This document shows, piece after piece, positions 16,555-24,746 of a DNA stretch of 64,000 bases. How positions within the stretch are numbered: the stretch's first letter is position 1; each line of letters opens with the position of its first letter. Location: positions 240,898 through 304,897 of the forward strand of contig NZ_JAJUXG010000014.1 in the NCBI RefSeq assembly GCF_021390535.1, written 5' to 3'. The position numbers and the translations under genes were made by a program. The notes beneath the pieces are model-generated. The model saw only the letters and a list, made by a program, of their open reading frames with translations. It had not been told where the DNA came from and made no database searches. Source of the stretch: Dyadobacter sp. CY312. Lineage in GTDB: Bacteria; Bacteroidota; Bacteroidia; Cytophagales; Spirosomataceae.

Positions 16555-17109
16555 TTACTTAATTGACTCCCGCATCATAACAGCCATATCCAAATGGTGT
16601 TTTAAAGTCGGGAGTTTGCCAGATGCAAATGATTTGATCTCATTGTCGTCGCCAATGCTGGATTCTGCCTCGAACAAAGCGATTGTTTCCTGATGAGAAA
16701 CCACCATCATTTTTGTGTACATGGTGTTAAATGCAGCTCCACTTGCAGAAGAAAGACTGTCGATTTTCTGTTGCTTGGCAGCACTCAATGTGGCAGGAAT
16801 AGCTACCTGCTTGCGATCTGCAAGTGTCTTCAATTCCTCATTTGCTTTTGTATGATCAGTAATCATCATTTGGCCGTATGTCCGCACGCTCGTTGGGGAG
16901 GCGTGAATTACGTATCTGGCAGTATCACCTTTTGTAACGGCAAGTTCACCGGCTTTTACCTCAAACATTCCCCCGTCGGCCGCGTTTAGAATAAATGTTC
17001 TATCAGTTGCGGAAACTGCATCGGGTATGTCATTGTCGTTATCCTTCATGCAGGAGCTGGTGACAAACAGAACCCATGCAACGCAGATTATTAGATTTAA
17101 CTTTTTCAT
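16555..17109 (-). CDS. DUF4142 lipoprotein
   Basis: An exported ferritin-like DUF4142 protein, 184 residues. Seen: signal peptide with lipobox (LFVTSSCMKDN, Cys near residue 20), then the family pattern FILNAADGGMFEVKAGELA, QMMITDHTKANEELKTLA, and the end SHQETIALFEAESS...LPTLKHHLDMA. DUF4142 domains form four-helix bundles; their role is unknown but they are common in stress-related loci. The ATG at 17109 (MKKLNLIICVAW) is chosen over an upstream open frame to 17187 because only it gives a signal peptide. It is the last gene of the alcohol-dehydrogenase operon (gap 26 nt). A paralogue lies at 24022-24543. Confidence 0.88.
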   Translation of the reverse strand: MKKLNLIICVAWVLFVTSSCMKDNDNDIPDAVSATDRTFILNAADGGMFEVKAGELAVTKGDTARYVIHASPTSVRTYGQMMITDHTKANEELKTLADRKQVAIPATLSAAKQQKIDSLSSASGAAFNTMYTKMMVVSHQETIALFEAESSIGDDNEIKSFASGKLPTLKHHLDMAVMMRESIK

Positions 17110-17135
17110 GATTTTCTTATTTATGTTAATTGAAA

Positions 17136-17615
17136 TTATTTCCTTCTCAGCAGTACTACCACCAAGGCAACTACTGCAATGCCGCAAGCTGCTTTTTTAG
17201 CTAAACCCAACGGATTATGTTTTAACTCGGCATGTCCACCCAGCTCGGTAAAAAGGTCCAGCACATGTCCTGATTTGAAATCATCAGCTACGCCTTCGAA
17301 CATTTGTACGCGGTCAGCAAGCAGCAACGCAAGCCAATGCATGGCATGGGATTCACTGTATTTAAAGGCGTAACGACGGATTTTTCCGCTCACTCCCGAA
17401 GGCGGAACCGGCGTTCCAAACACAGCTGAAAGTGTGGGTCGTTCATTTGATTGCAGGATTTCCACCATCGCCGGCTGCTGGGCTGGTCTTTCCCAAATCA
17501 TGCCTTTGTTGTCGTTCTCAGTCCGGTGTTTCATTGGGTAAGCCGGTACGTCACTGGGGTTTTGGTCAATCCCCCACCCTTTTATATGGCTGTAATCTTC
17601 AAGTATTTTTTTCAT
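17136..17615 (-). CDS. Hypothetical protein with C-terminal membrane anchor
   Basis: A 159-residue protein that I cannot name. Seen: an N-terminal polar part with GWGIDQNPSDVPAYPMKHRT, a central region rich in aromatic and charged residues, and a C-terminal hydrophobic segment (AACGIAVVALVVVLL, residues about 141-156) ending in RRK, which looks like a tail anchor with its N-terminus in the cytosol. It lies 22 nt after the zinc alcohol dehydrogenase and 26 nt before the DUF4142 gene, so it is co-transcribed with both under the motif at 18844. Confidence 0.75.
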   Translation of the reverse strand: MKKILEDYSHIKGWGIDQNPSDVPAYPMKHRTENDNKGMIWERPAQQPAMVEILQSNERPTLSAVFGTPVPPSGVSGKIRRYAFKYSESHAMHWLALLLADRVQMFEGVADDFKSGHVLDLFTELGGHAELKHNPLGLAKKAACGIAVVALVVVLLRRK

Positions 17616-17637
17616 AATAATTTTGGTTTCCGGATGA

Positions 17638-18780
17638 TTATGGAATCAGGACTGTTTTGATACAATTATCTAGTTTGGCAGAAAAAATGTGATACGCATC
17701 GGCGACTTCTTCCAATGGAACACGATGCGTAATAATCCCTTTCGGATCAATCCGGCCAGCTCTTACATGCTCAATCAATCTCGGTAAAAGGCGTTTGACA
17801 GAAGCTTGATTAGCTCTGATTGTGATTCCCTTGTTTACTACATTGCCAATAGGAATGATATTTCCGGTTGGCCCGTAAACACCTACAATCGAAACGATTC
17901 CTCCTTTTTTTACAGAATTTATTGCCCAGTGCAAGGCAGTTGCTGACCCTGCCTGTAACATTAATTTTCGTCCGGTAATGGTTTGAATTGCACTTCCGGC
18001 AGCTTCACAGCCTACGGCATCAATACAGACATCGGCACCCAACCAATCGGTCGTTTTTTTGATAAAAAGCACAGGATCTTCCAACGACCTGAAATTGTAG
18101 GCCTCACATTGCGCATACTTCCTGACGAATTCCAGACGGTATTCTATGTGATCGATAACGATGACACGACCAGCTCCAAAAAGCCACGCACATTTCGCTG
18201 CCATAATCCCGATTGGTCCAGCTCCAAACACCACCACCGTGTCGCCAGGTTTAATGCCGGCCATTTCTGCTGCCTGATAACCAGTTGGTACCACGTCGGT
18301 TAATAGCACCGCATCATCATGACCCAGGTCATCAGGAATGACCATCGGACCCACATCCGCATACGGAACCCGTACGTACTCTGCTTGTCCGCCATTGTAT
18401 CCTCCGGCAGTGTGGGAATACCCAAAAATACCGCCGACAGCCGTTGCCTGTGAATTGGATTCGTGGCAGTTTCCGTAAAGTTCCTGCTCGCAAAACACGC
18501 ATTTACCACAAGAAATATTAAATGGAACAAGTACGTTATCACCAACTTTCAGGTTACGGACATCAGCGCCAACTTCTTCTACCACGCCGATAAACTCATG
18601 TCCAAATGTAGATCCAACACGCGTATCCGGCACCAGACCATGATACAAATGAAGATCCGACCCGCAGATACAGGAACGGGTAACCTTCACAATTGCATCG
18701 CCGGAATGTTCGATCTCCGGCATAGGACTGTCGCGATCTGCGCGGATGCGATAGGGGCCGCGGTAATTCATTGCTAACAT
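17638..18780 (-). CDS. Zinc-dependent alcohol dehydrogenase (formaldehyde-dehydrogenase-like MDR)
   Basis: A medium-chain dehydrogenase/reductase of 380 residues. Seen: catalytic zinc ligands in SCICGSDLHLYHG and FGHEFIG, the structural zinc cysteines in CGKCVFCEQELYGNC, and the NAD-binding motif VVFGAGPIGIMAAKCAW. The long insert and general pattern match the glutathione-independent formaldehyde dehydrogenase/threonine-dehydrogenase-like group. The substrate is not fixed by sequence; detoxification of aldehydes would fit the stress context. It may start at ATG 18780 or three codons later (MNYRGPY). First gene of the operon ADH-hypothetical-DUF4142. Confidence 0.88.
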   Translation of the reverse strand: MLAMNYRGPYRIRADRDSPMPEIEHSGDAIVKVTRSCICGSDLHLYHGLVPDTRVGSTFGHEFIGVVEEVGADVRNLKVGDNVLVPFNISCGKCVFCEQELYGNCHESNSQATAVGGIFGYSHTAGGYNGGQAEYVRVPYADVGPMVIPDDLGHDDAVLLTDVVPTGYQAAEMAGIKPGDTVVVFGAGPIGIMAAKCAWLFGAGRVIVIDHIEYRLEFVRKYAQCEAYNFRSLEDPVLFIKKTTDWLGADVCIDAVGCEAAGSAIQTITGRKLMLQAGSATALHWAINSVKKGGIVSIVGVYGPTGNIIPIGNVVNKGITIRANQASVKRLLPRLIEHVRAGRIDPKGIITHRVPLEEVADAYHIFSAKLDNCIKTVLIP

Positions 18781-18817
18781 AATTCAGTATTTAAAATTGA
18801 TGTTGAAAGAAATCAGA

Positions 18818-18844
18818 TGGCGCGCTCACTTAAAAATCATGCCA
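18818..18844 (-). promoter_or_regulatory. Sigma-54-like motif before the ADH operon
   Basis: Minus-strand TGGCATGATTTTTAAGTG, first T at 18844, 64 nt before ATG 18780. It is the left half of a divergent pair. Confidence 0.65.
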
Positions 18845-18923
18845 ATTCATTACCCAACAGGTGCAATAAATTGTTTTGGAAATACTGGATACTTGCAATC
18901 CATTTTCTACGGTGGCTACTTCA

Positions 18924-18950
18924 TGGCACACGTTTTTTACAAGCGGACGA
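18924..18950 (+). promoter_or_regulatory. Sigma-54-like motif before the membrane protein gene
   Basis: TGGCACACGTTTTTTACA begins at 18924, 66 nt before ATG 18990. It argues against the longer reading from 18876, which would place the motif inside the gene. Confidence 0.65.
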
Positions 18951-18989
18951 ATTGAGCAAATTCGACCTTTCACCTTTATAAAAAAAACA

Positions 18990-19451
18990 ATGAAACCATT
19001 CCGGAACACCCTGATATCAGCCGTAACAGCTACGTCTACAATGACACTGTTCAGCTATATCGTTTCAAAAAAAGAAGGAGAGAATTTTAAGGAGCCGAAA
19101 TTGCTTGGGGATTTTGTCAAAAAATCATTTAATACCAGCGAGAAGGCATCAAAGTCTTTGGGATGGGGATTGCATTTTCTGACCGGAGTCGGCTTTGCCG
19201 GTGCTTACAAAGTACTATTGAGCCTTGGTAAAAAGCGCTCAACCGTTAAAAACGGACTTTTGTATGGCTTACTTGCAGGAGGAGCAGGAGTTGTGACATG
19301 GAGTCTTTTATTTAAAAACCATCACAATCCACCTAAAACACATCGCACAGGTTTTTACACACAACTCGTGATTGCACACGTCATTTTTGGGTTGACGCTA
19401 TCAGCCTTTAAAGGTGAAAAAAAGTCGCGAAAGATATCCAAAAGCATTTAA
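18990..19451 (+). CDS. Membrane protein, 153 aa
   Basis: An unnamed integral membrane protein. Seen: hydrophobic segments near residues 8-26 (ISAVTATSTMTLFSYIV), 60-77 (GLHFLTGVGFAGAYKVL), 88-106 (LLYGLLAGGAGVVTWSLLF) and 125-140 (LVIAHVIFGLTLSAF), separated by short basic loops; the end is very basic (GEKKSRKISKSI). This layout resembles DUF1440-like inner membrane proteins, but I cannot confirm the family. Start chosen at 18990 because of the promoter-like motif at 18924 and the lack of coding look in 18876-18989. Confidence 0.7.
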   Translation: MKPFRNTLISAVTATSTMTLFSYIVSKKEGENFKEPKLLGDFVKKSFNTSEKASKSLGWGLHFLTGVGFAGAYKVLLSLGKKRSTVKNGLLYGLLAGGAGVVTWSLLFKNHHNPPKTHRTGFYTQLVIAHVIFGLTLSAFKGEKKSRKISKSI

Positions 19452-19510
19452 TATGACCAACGGATGAGCGACAGCTATTTTCCCACGATCCGGGAAAAGC
19501 TACATCCTGT

Positions 19511-19759
19511 TTAAATTTTGCCCTTCCGATCCCAATAATCTTTGAGAACTGCTCCATTTTTATCTTTGATCAAAATTCTGGAAAAGTATTCACCTCTGAT
19601 CTTGCCGTCTTCTTTTCGGGTACCAATAAACAGTAAAATGGGATTTCCATCTGCGTCCGTTTTGAAACTGATGTCGTAACGCTCGAACTCATGGTGGATC
19701 ATTTCTTCCGGAACGTACTTTTTACTTAACTTTTTAACCAGCTTCTCCCCAATTTTCAT
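19511..19759 (-). CDS. Hypothetical protein, 82 aa
   Basis: A small basic cytosolic protein without a family that I recognise. Seen: an N-terminal amphipathic helix (MKIGEKLVKKLSKKYVPEEM), then alternating strand-like segments (RYDISFKTDADGNPILLFIG, YFSRILIKDKNGAVLKDYW). Its ATG overlaps the stop of the glycosidase gene by 4 nt (ATGA type), so it is translationally coupled and is the last gene of the operon GT-glycosidase-this gene. Confidence 0.7.
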   Translation of the reverse strand: MKIGEKLVKKLSKKYVPEEMIHHEFERYDISFKTDADGNPILLFIGTRKEDGKIRGEYFSRILIKDKNGAVLKDYWDRKGKI

Positions 19760-20958
19760 AAGTAAGGTGTAAATGTGTCTTCAACTTTATTTTCCAGACT
19801 ACGAGAAATCAATTGCTGCCCAATATGAAGTGCGTCGGCCGATTCCTGATGTAATATGCGGCTGTATTTATCCAAAAAATCATGATCCCAAAGGCCCGAA
19901 TGATGCCAGATTTCGGGATGATCCCAGTCGGGCCGATCTATGATGGGATACAAACAAACTCCGAGCAAAGGCAAATCACGCTCAATGAGTTTCACACATT
20001 CCGACGAGATCATGCTAATCCAGCGAGGCCGGTCCTCTTTTGGATGGCTTGTTTCGGATAAAATAAATGGCTTCTCATATCTGAGGTAAGCACTTTCCAG
20101 CAAGTCGGCCAGGTCACGCCAACGCGGATCGGGAATGGGGTCCGTCCAGCATAAAAACTCGTAACCGCCTATGATCCACTGGTTGTTATAGTAATAATTA
20201 AAACCTAGAATATCCACAAGATCCTCACTACCACCCAATTCCGGACACAGGCGACCACAAAGCATATCTACGGTTTGATACTGCTGCGCGTTTTCAACTT
20301 CTGCCTGAAACAGTTCTTCGGTTGTCGGATTCAGACCTGGCACCATATTCACCAGCGGCTCTGTTGTCACAATCCTGACCTGCTTGCTGATCGATTTCAT
20401 TGCTTTAATCCCTGCAATGTATGCACGCACAAGTGCGTATTTTACCTTCCAGCCAGAGTCCGTGCAGTATGGTACGGTAGCGCCCGCTTCGCCGCCAAGC
20501 CACGAAATAAAACTCACTTCATTGATTGGCGTAACATACAGGATTTCGCCCGGATTATGATTTACATAAAAATGAACGAAGGCCTCACAAAGCGCCACGA
20601 ATCGGGACGTAAAATGCGGATGGAAGGGGCTAAGATCAGTGGGATAACCAAAATGGCAAATGTCCCAAATCTGCTGAACACCCGTTTCTTTACCGGCCAT
20701 CATCATACTCAAAACCGTGTTGAAGTTGTATTGATACGGTAAATATTCAACCACACTCCACCTGATTCCTTCCCGCACTGTCCGTATTCCCAGGGAACCG
20801 ATGCGCGCGTAATCCTCCCGTATAATATCCAGATGACCGGTAATTTGAAGCAGATCCACCCTATCCCCACTTGCATTCAACTGATCGGTGCACTCAAAGC
20901 CGGCCATCCAAAAGCTTTTAAATTTTATGTTCATCTCTCCGGCTGTTTGATTCAACAT
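19756..20958 (-). CDS. Glycoside hydrolase of the (beta/alpha)8 clan A type
   Basis: A 400-residue TIM-barrel hydrolase related to family 1/beta-glucosidase-like enzymes. Seen: FWMAGFECTDQLN at the first strand, RTVREGIRWSVVEYLPYQYN, the likely acid/base Glu in VTPINEVSFISW and the likely nucleophile Glu in PFILSETSHP, plus the strand DILGFNYYYNNQW. Substrate unknown. Start taken at ATG 20958, right after the upstream stop; ATG 20934 (MNIKFKSFWM) is a good alternative. It sits between a glycosyltransferase and a small gene in one operon, so it may trim or remodel a glycan made by its neighbour. No signal peptide, so cytosolic. Confidence 0.78.
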   Translation of the reverse strand: MLNQTAGEMNIKFKSFWMAGFECTDQLNASGDRVDLLQITGHLDIIREDYARIGSLGIRTVREGIRWSVVEYLPYQYNFNTVLSMMMAGKETGVQQIWDICHFGYPTDLSPFHPHFTSRFVALCEAFVHFYVNHNPGEILYVTPINEVSFISWLGGEAGATVPYCTDSGWKVKYALVRAYIAGIKAMKSISKQVRIVTTEPLVNMVPGLNPTTEELFQAEVENAQQYQTVDMLCGRLCPELGGSEDLVDILGFNYYYNNQWIIGGYEFLCWTDPIPDPRWRDLADLLESAYLRYEKPFILSETSHPKEDRPRWISMISSECVKLIERDLPLLGVCLYPIIDRPDWDHPEIWHHSGLWDHDFLDKYSRILHQESADALHIGQQLISRSLENKVEDTFTPYL

Positions 20959-20960
20959 AA

Positions 20961-22118
20961 TCAACTGACGTTTTTTAAGCTTCTGACCAAAACGACTGGT
21001 TTGGATTCTTTCCAGACCTTTTGCATCAATTGCAGCATGGATGAGAATGTATCTTCCCACGATTTATCCGCAAGAAATTCATCTACACTTTTCAGCCACT
21101 GCCTATCTGCCGAATTAGTCAGTTCGTACTCGATCGCCGCTATAAATAATTCGACATCGCTGCCAATGCTTACCAACCCCATTTCCTCATAAGGGGCAAC
21201 TACATCCCTGATCGCGCTGGAAACAACCGGCTTTCCGGCAGCAAGATATTCGGGTGTTTTTGTTGGGCTGATAAAACGGGTGGATTCATTGAGCAGGAAT
21301 GGAATCATTGCCACGTCCCAACCAGAAAGATACGCAGGCAATTCGTTGTAACTTTTGGCTCCGAGATAATGAATGTTATCCGCAGTTGGCAACTTCGATG
21401 GGTTTATCTTAACAACAGGTCCGATTAGAATAATGTGCCAGTCGGGACGCCGATTCGCAATTTCCCGGATCAATTCCTGATCAAAACGTTCATCTATAAC
21501 ACCGTAAAAGCCAAGTTTTATTCCCGAAATAGCAGCCTGGTCTGCCGGTGGCGTAATGTTGTTCCTCGCCGCTCCAAAATGTACCTTATCTATACTGCTT
21601 GGAAACGCATGGATATTGTGGTGGCTATTCTTTTTTGCTTCGTAAAGACTCACTCCGCCAGTAAAAACAAGGTCGGCTTTTTGAAGAAGTTTTTGTTCCA
21701 CATATTTGATGTTCGGAGGTGCAAAAGCGAATGCAGCCAGCTCGTCCATGCAGTCGTATACGGTTATTGCCGGAGCAAACATGCCTGAAAACTCATAGGC
21801 CATTGGTGTGTAATACCAAAAGATAAAGTTGCTGCAATCACGCTTCTCAAAAAAGGTAACGAGCAGTATATTCATCATTTTAATGATATCATCTGGTGTG
21901 GAACCGACAGGCAAATGAGGCAGGCAAACCCATAATCCGGCCTGTTTTTTCTTAAATGAAAGGTAAGGTTTGTCCGGGTTGTCAAACACGGGTTCTTCCA
22001 GGAAATAAACATTTCCTCTTTCAGCGAACCGTGTCATAAGGTGTTGCGGGCGCTGGAATACAAAATCCCACCTGAGGTGGGAAAAACATAGCAGGTCTTT
22101 TGGCGTGTTGGTGATCAT
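20961..22118 (-). CDS. Glycosyltransferase (GT-B)
   Basis: A 385-residue GT-B transferase. Seen: the start DLLCFSHLRWDFVFQRPQHL, which is typical of a group often found near UDP-galactopyranose mutase genes, ITVYDCMDELAAFAFAPP, KLGFYGVIDERFDQELI, and the donor site STRFISPTKTPEYLAAGKPV. First gene of a three-gene minus operon with a glycosidase and a small protein. It has a TGGCAT motif 56 nt upstream. Product unknown. Confidence 0.85.
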   Translation of the reverse strand: MITNTPKDLLCFSHLRWDFVFQRPQHLMTRFAERGNVYFLEEPVFDNPDKPYLSFKKKQAGLWVCLPHLPVGSTPDDIIKMMNILLVTFFEKRDCSNFIFWYYTPMAYEFSGMFAPAITVYDCMDELAAFAFAPPNIKYVEQKLLQKADLVFTGGVSLYEAKKNSHHNIHAFPSSIDKVHFGAARNNITPPADQAAISGIKLGFYGVIDERFDQELIREIANRRPDWHIILIGPVVKINPSKLPTADNIHYLGAKSYNELPAYLSGWDVAMIPFLLNESTRFISPTKTPEYLAAGKPVVSSAIRDVVAPYEEMGLVSIGSDVELFIAAIEYELTNSADRQWLKSVDEFLADKSWEDTFSSMLQLMQKVWKESKPVVLVRSLKNVS

Positions 22119-22147
22119 ATTTAAAACAGATTAAGTAGTAAAAAGCT

Positions 22148-22174
22148 GACGCCCCATTGATAAGAATTATGCCA
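22148..22174 (-). promoter_or_regulatory. Sigma-54-like motif before the GT/glycosidase operon
   Basis: Minus-strand TGGCATAATTCTTATCAA, first T at 22174, 56 nt before ATG 22118. A weaker partner for the opposite gene lies at 22305. Confidence 0.6.
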
Positions 22175-22304
22175 GAACCTCATCAAATATTTCCCAATAG
22201 CGAACACGCTGTGCCACAGCATGATTAGATATAACCATCCGAAATTTTCCACAGGATATTACAACCAATAATGACCACACCTCAATTAATTCCCCAATAT
22301 GTGC

Positions 22305-22330
22305 AGGTACGATTTTTAACAACAAGGCGC
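22305..22330 (+). promoter_or_regulatory. Degenerate sigma-54-like motif
   Basis: AGGTACGATTTTTAACAA begins at 22305, 47 nt before ATG 22352. C4 of the TGGCA core is T; spacing and T-run agree with the other sites. Confidence 0.4.
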
Positions 22331-22351
22331 CTCACTAAAAAGTTAAACGAT

Positions 22352-22603
22352 ATGGAAAATCTGACAGATGGTACACATGGCGAGGGCAAGGTGGCCGAGG
22401 CAATTGAAGAACAAACAGCAAAATTACCATCGGATATATTCCTTTGGGCTGCCCTGGGCTCCATGGCCACATCGCTGGCATTGAAAATCGCAGGAAGAAA
22501 ACATACAGCTTTGTTTGTTGGGCAATGGGCCGCACCTTTTTTATTACTTGGAGTATATAACAAGATCGTGAAAACCCAGGGACACGACAAAGATGATGAG
22601 TAA
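22352..22603 (+). CDS. Small membrane protein, 83 aa
   Basis: An unnamed small protein. Start taken at ATG 22352 (MENLTDGTHGEGKVAEAIEE); the frame is open to 22271, but that part would overlap the promoter-like motif. Seen: an acidic helix with EEQTAKLPSDI, then one or two hydrophobic stretches (FLWAALGSMATSLALKI and LFVGQWAAPFLLLGVY), and an acidic tail GHDKDDE. Similar short two-helix membrane proteins are frequent in Cytophagales stress loci. It stands alone between the GT operon and a REC gene. Confidence 0.65.
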   Translation: MENLTDGTHGEGKVAEAIEEQTAKLPSDIFLWAALGSMATSLALKIAGRKHTALFVGQWAAPFLLLGVYNKIVKTQGHDKDDE

Positions 22604-22707
22604 ATCGTGCAGGAGATTTTGATTAATAAAATAGTTACCAGTCAAACTCCTCAATTCGCAATCTGCCTGCCGTAACGGTTCAACTGAAACATCAGTTCCG
22701 GTACTGT

Positions 22708-22735
22708 GGGCAGATTTTTGCTATAAGTTTTTCCC
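22708..22735 (+). promoter_or_regulatory. Degenerate sigma-54-like motif before a REC gene
   Basis: GGGCAGATTTTTGCTATA begins at 22708, 52 nt before ATG 22760. It is the only site of the set with a GC dinucleotide close to the place expected for a true -12 element. Confidence 0.4.
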
Positions 22736-22759
22736 GAGATCTATTTGCACTCATAATTT

Positions 22760-23188
22760 ATGACACGCGAAATATTTGTTGTTGACGACAATGCCGACTT
22801 TCAGTTTATTTTTTTCAAACTGCTGAAAGAATTGAAAAGGCCATATGCTGTGACGTTCTTCGAAAACGCCAAAGCCTGCCATCAGCACATGCTGACCTTA
22901 CAATTGAAGAATGCGCCGGTAAGACCGTCTCTCATCCTAACTGACCTGCACATGCCTGGAATGAATGGACTGCAATTACTGAGAATGCTTAAAAGCAGTC
23001 TACCAGCTAACGATACCTCAGTATACGAACCAGCCGTAGTGGTCATGAGTAGCTATATGCCCGATGGACAGGTGTTGCAGTGCTACGAGGCAGGTGCAGA
23101 TGCTGTGATCATGAAGCCGGCTGATTTTGCATTGTTAAAGATGACCGTCGAGTCCATTTGCAACTTTTGGCTCGAAAGAAAGATTTGA
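22760..23188 (+). CDS. Single-domain (REC-only) response regulator
   Basis: A 142-residue CheY/Rcp1-like receiver. Seen: acidic pocket VVDDNADFQF, phospho-acceptor Asp in LILTDLHMPGMNGLQLL, Ser in VVVMSSYMP and Lys-Pro in AVIMKPADF. There is no output domain. It stands alone and converges on the DUF1264 gene. No kinase is adjacent; the hybrid and PAS kinases at 46-55 kb are possible partners, but this is inference. Confidence 0.87.
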   Translation: MTREIFVVDDNADFQFIFFKLLKELKRPYAVTFFENAKACHQHMLTLQLKNAPVRPSLILTDLHMPGMNGLQLLRMLKSSLPANDTSVYEPAVVVMSSYMPDGQVLQCYEAGADAVIMKPADFALLKMTVESICNFWLERKI

Positions 23189-23219
23189 ATTAAAATCGTC
23201 ACGTTTTGATTCACAATTT

Positions 23220-23983
23220 TTATTTCTTCCGATGCATATCCGCCGCAGAATCTGATTTATTCGAAATAATCAGCTGCCTCACTTCCCTTTTTTGCCATGC
23301 ATTGGCATCGGGATCCGGCTTTGGCATCGGAATATTCCGACGATTTTCTTTTATTTTTTGTGTTGAAATTCCAAACCGTTTGTCCCGATCTGCAAGCAAT
23401 TCCGGATGCAATTGTCCTTCTTTTGTGAATCCCATCATAATCATGGGTATACCTATTGGCAACGTCCGCTCCTGATCGGTATGCCAGGTGTGAATCGTTT
23501 TCCCATAGGTTGAAACCAACTTTTCCATCAGTTCGTGTTCGACAACGAGAGGAATTCCGGGCGCGATAAGCGTGCCTGAACTCACCTCAAAACTGTGACT
23601 GTGCCATAACTTCTTTTCTTCCGAATCAAGTTTTTCAAACATCCGCGCTGTGATGATGTATTCAACTCCCATAATCTTTGCATCTTCTTCATTTCCGTCA
23701 AAAATAATTGCCTGATACAAATCCTCATTCAGCTGACTTACATAATGGTGCGCCTCCATCTGGGCGTTGATGTTACCATTGAAAAAGTGAATCCGTCAAG
23801 ATAAGTACTAAATTTTTTAAGAGGCGTTTTGGATTGCAACATGTCAGCACCCGCAGTAAGCACCTTATCTTTTCCGGTTTTTCCATCTCCCGGCGCTTCT
23901 ACATTAGACGAAGTATTTCCTCCACCACAGCCGAAGGAAATTGCAACGAGTATAAACAGATAAATGGCATCAGACTTTTTCAT
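23220..23983 (-). pseudogene. DUF1264 (OBAP-like) lipoprotein, frameshifted
   Basis: A DUF1264 protein (family of plant oil-body-associated proteins, with unknown function in bacteria) with a lipoprotein signal (MKKSDAIYLFILVAISFGCGG from ATG 23983). The N-terminal part reads ADMLQSKTPLKKFSTYLDGF and then loses the family pattern; the rest, from AQMEAHHYVSQLNEDLYQ to QKREVRQL, continues in another frame. The join is a run of five A on the plus strand (23782-23786): with six, the sentence LDGF-TFFNGNINAQMEAHHY is continuous. So a one-base deletion breaks a gene of about 255 codons. It follows the DUF4142 gene by 38 nt in the same operon. Confidence 0.87.
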
Positions 23984-24021
23984 CCCAAAGCTTAATTGTA
24001 AACCGAATTGAAAAAAATTAC

Positions 24022-24543
24022 TCAATGTCCTGAGCCTTTTGTCTTATTTGGAAACAACTCCTGAGCCATTTTCAAATGATGTTTTAATGCTGGAATTTTT
24101 GAACCTGCCCACTTTTTGAAGTCCGGATCATTACCACCACTCGATTCAGTCTGGAAAAGTCCGACTGTTTCTTCATGTGAGGCAATCATTATATTCATGT
24201 AAAGCATGTCGAATTGCTCACCAGTTGTAGCAGCGAGGCTGTCGTACACCTGCAGTTTTGCCGTGCTAAGCGACGATGGAATGGTGATCTGTTTCTTGCC
24301 AGCCAGCGCTTTTAATTCACCATTCACCTTCGTGTGGTCCGTAATCATCCTTTTAGCAAAATCCTTAAATTTTGGCATCGTCGCATTTTTGGTGGCAAGT
24401 TCACCAAGCTTTACTTCCAGCATGCCGCCATCTGCGGCAGCCAATACGAATTCCTTGTCAGGTGAATCGCTTTGGAAACGATCAGAAAAAGCCAATACCC
24501 CGGCTAGCACAATACAGGAAATAATAAGTACACTCGTTTTCAT
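24022..24543 (-). CDS. DUF4142 exported protein
   Basis: A second DUF4142 protein, 173 residues. Seen: a signal peptide MKTSVLIISCIVLAGVLAFS (no clear lipobox, so probably periplasmic), FVLAAADGGMLEVKLGELAT, KRMITDHTKVNGELKAL, SHEETVGLFQTESSGG and LPALKHHLKMA-type end. It differs from the paralogue at 16555 in the export signal. It has a strong TGGCAT motif 54 nt upstream and is first in an operon with the broken DUF1264 gene. Periplasmic four-helix bundle of unknown role. Confidence 0.88.
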   Translation of the reverse strand: MKTSVLIISCIVLAGVLAFSDRFQSDSPDKEFVLAAADGGMLEVKLGELATKNATMPKFKDFAKRMITDHTKVNGELKALAGKKQITIPSSLSTAKLQVYDSLAATTGEQFDMLYMNIMIASHEETVGLFQTESSGGNDPDFKKWAGSKIPALKHHLKMAQELFPNKTKGSGH

Positions 24544-24570
24544 AAGATGAGTTGGTTAACTTGAAAAATT

Positions 24571-24597
24571 CGCAGTGGGCTAGTAAAAACTATGCCA
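24571..24597 (-). promoter_or_regulatory. Sigma-54-like motif before DUF4142/DUF1264
   Basis: Minus-strand TGGCATAGTTTTTACTAG, first T at 24597, 54 nt before ATG 24543. Divergent pair with 24691. Confidence 0.65.
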
Positions 24598-24690
24598 AAG
24601 AGGAATGCCCGCTAATGCAGATTTATTGATAAATGGGGAAATTGGAATCTGTATAAAATACTTGAAGACCGTACTACGCCAACCTGCTTC

Positions 24691-24718
24691 TGGCACAGGA
24701 ATTTACAAGTGCCCAAGC
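24691..24718 (+). promoter_or_regulatory. Sigma-54-like motif before the LEA/WHy pseudogene
   Basis: TGGCACAGGAATTTACAA begins at 24691, 56 nt before ATG 24747. The promoter is intact although the gene is broken. Confidence 0.6.
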
Positions 24719-24746
24719 ATTTTTTCTATCCTTAATTCCTGATTTT

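Noticed and set aside
22201..22225. TGGCAC on the minus strand near 22215
   Set aside because: No T-run follows (reads AGCGTG) and it does not face a nearby start; left out of the motif set.
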